DNA of 37,767 bases from Blattamonas nauphoetae (lineage: Eukaryota > Preaxostyla > Oxymonadida), in assembly GCA_033064195.1 (NCBI GenBank), contig JARBJD010000519.1:1-37767 (forward strand), written 5' to 3'. Numbering within the stretch: the stretch's first letter is position 1; each line of letters begins with the position of its first letter. The position numbers and the translations under genes were made by a program. A model generated the notes under the pieces. That model made no database searches and had not been told where the DNA came from. It was given only the letters and a program-made list of their open reading frames with translations. Of this stretch, positions 37,233 through 37,767 are shown piece after piece.

Positions 37233-37767
37233 ATTCCCTCATGAACATACGTCACCGGCACATTATTTCTGACATACTCGGAGACTAGCGAACAGTTCTC
37301 TTCTCTCATTGATTCAATTAATGCTTGTTCTGAACATACTCGACGTCTTTCGCTCCACTTCGGAGTGTTCGAAGTCTCTGACGAGACCTTGTACATCGCA
37401 GTTGGATTCATTTAAGACAAACTAAAAAATTCAAAAATGAAAATTCTTTCGTTGGTTTCAGTTTTGGACTTTGTCACTCAGATCGAGGATCAATGGGTTC
37501 GATCACTCATTTCTCAACTATGCTCGTTTCGTTCCAATTCGCGTTTTTGGATTCTCCGGAGCTGTAGGATCATCGTGGTATGCTCCTTTTTACTTTTCCG
37601 AACTTTTACAGAGTTATGCGAGTTTTCAGGATCGGTCGTGGATCTCTACACTTTTACCGAAAAGCAGTATGTCACTCTCATTTCTCTCTTTTGCAGCTCT
37701 GTTCTCTCTATTTCTGATCAATTGTCACCAATTTTGCACTAGTTATTGTTTCGTTTTGGTCCCACTT
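37233..37767 (-). repeat. Right terminal inverted repeat (incomplete at window end)
   Basis: Reverse complement of 22465-23006. It includes the start and about the first 60 codons of the terminal-repeat gene, read leftward from ATG 37411, after which the sequence becomes unrelated at about 37232. The box in front of it reads TTTTTGAATTTTTTAGTTTG and TCTTAAATG. The repeat is still continuing at the last base of the window, so the outer end and target duplication cannot be seen. Confidence 0.88.

Larger units (their letters stand above)
22100..37767 (+). mobile_element. Polinton/Maverick virus-like element, rightward (fossil, nearly complete gene set)
   Basis: Family call rests on a protein-primed-type DNA polymerase B, a retroviral-type integrase, an FtsK/HerA-type packaging ATPase and capsid-like genes in one element with terminal inverted repeats. 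The left terminal repeat includes 22465-23006. Its reverse complement occupies 37233 to the end of the window and continues beyond it, so the right end is not seen. The exact left end is also uncertain (somewhere from 20.15 to 22.1 kb). Order: terminal gene, polymerase region, integrase, coiled-coil gene, ATPase (minus), several small genes, two capsid-like genes, a small gene, fibre-like gene (minus). It is broken in about half a dozen places; other genes are still open. No adenovirus-type maturation protease was recognised. Confidence 0.9.

Noticed and set aside
1-37767. tRNA or rRNA genes
   Set aside because: None was noticed by eye; a covariance-model scan was not possible, so small RNA genes could be missed.

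Overview
The window is the left end of a eukaryotic chromosome. It opens with about 1.2 kb of C-strand telomere built mainly from CCTAG and CCTAA 5-mers with CCCTAG/CCCTAA 6-mers mixed in. Inside it lies a repeat-rich subtelomere. Introns in the first genes are only about 33 nt long and all three standard stop codons are used. I cannot name the species: 5-mer telomeres recall arthropods, but the intron size is unusual for them, and no rRNA or recognisable housekeeping gene is present.

Layout. (1) 1-6.8 kb: telomere, then a unit holding a small multi-exon acidic gene and a tyrosine recombinase gene. The unit is bounded on both sides by a near-identical 375-bp repeat that runs into interstitial CCCTAA repeats. 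A Myb-like segment follows the recombinase in another frame. (2) 6.8-10.4 kb: decayed exons, clusters of short subterminal-type repeats, and a 1,981-bp DNA transposon remnant with 15-bp perfect terminal inverted repeats and an 8-bp target duplication. (3) 10.4-14.1 kb: the best candidates for ordinary host genes. A plus-strand gene is interrupted by a 16-bp minisatellite of about 110 units, and a convergent minus-strand gene follows. (4) 14.8-22.1 kb: a leftward Polinton/Maverick end fragment and a large imperfect palindrome that carries one intact ORF (20316-21095) and a nested 598-bp MITE-like element. (5) About 22.1 kb to the end: a Polinton/Maverick virus-like element, nearly complete in gene content. 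Its right terminal inverted repeat runs off the window.

The rightward Polinton has a terminal-repeat gene, a protein-primed-type DNA polymerase B region with an HNH-like zinc motif, a retroviral-type integrase, a packaging ATPase on the opposite strand, several small virion-type genes, two related capsid-like genes, and a fibre-like gene ending in a peptidase S74 intramolecular-chaperone domain. It is a fossil, broken in roughly half a dozen places, although several genes remain open. Almost every plus-strand gene in it starts immediately after the same T-rich box (TTTTTATTTT, then TAAATG or close), which looks like a virus-type promoter. The same box precedes genes of the leftward fragment and the palindrome ORF, tying the three together.

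Most interesting: the recombinase unit embedded between telomeric repeats; the shared promoter box; the terminal-repeat gene whose nucleotide sequence is almost unchanged among three copies while its surroundings have diverged; and the minisatellite that seems to have grown inside a coding exon.
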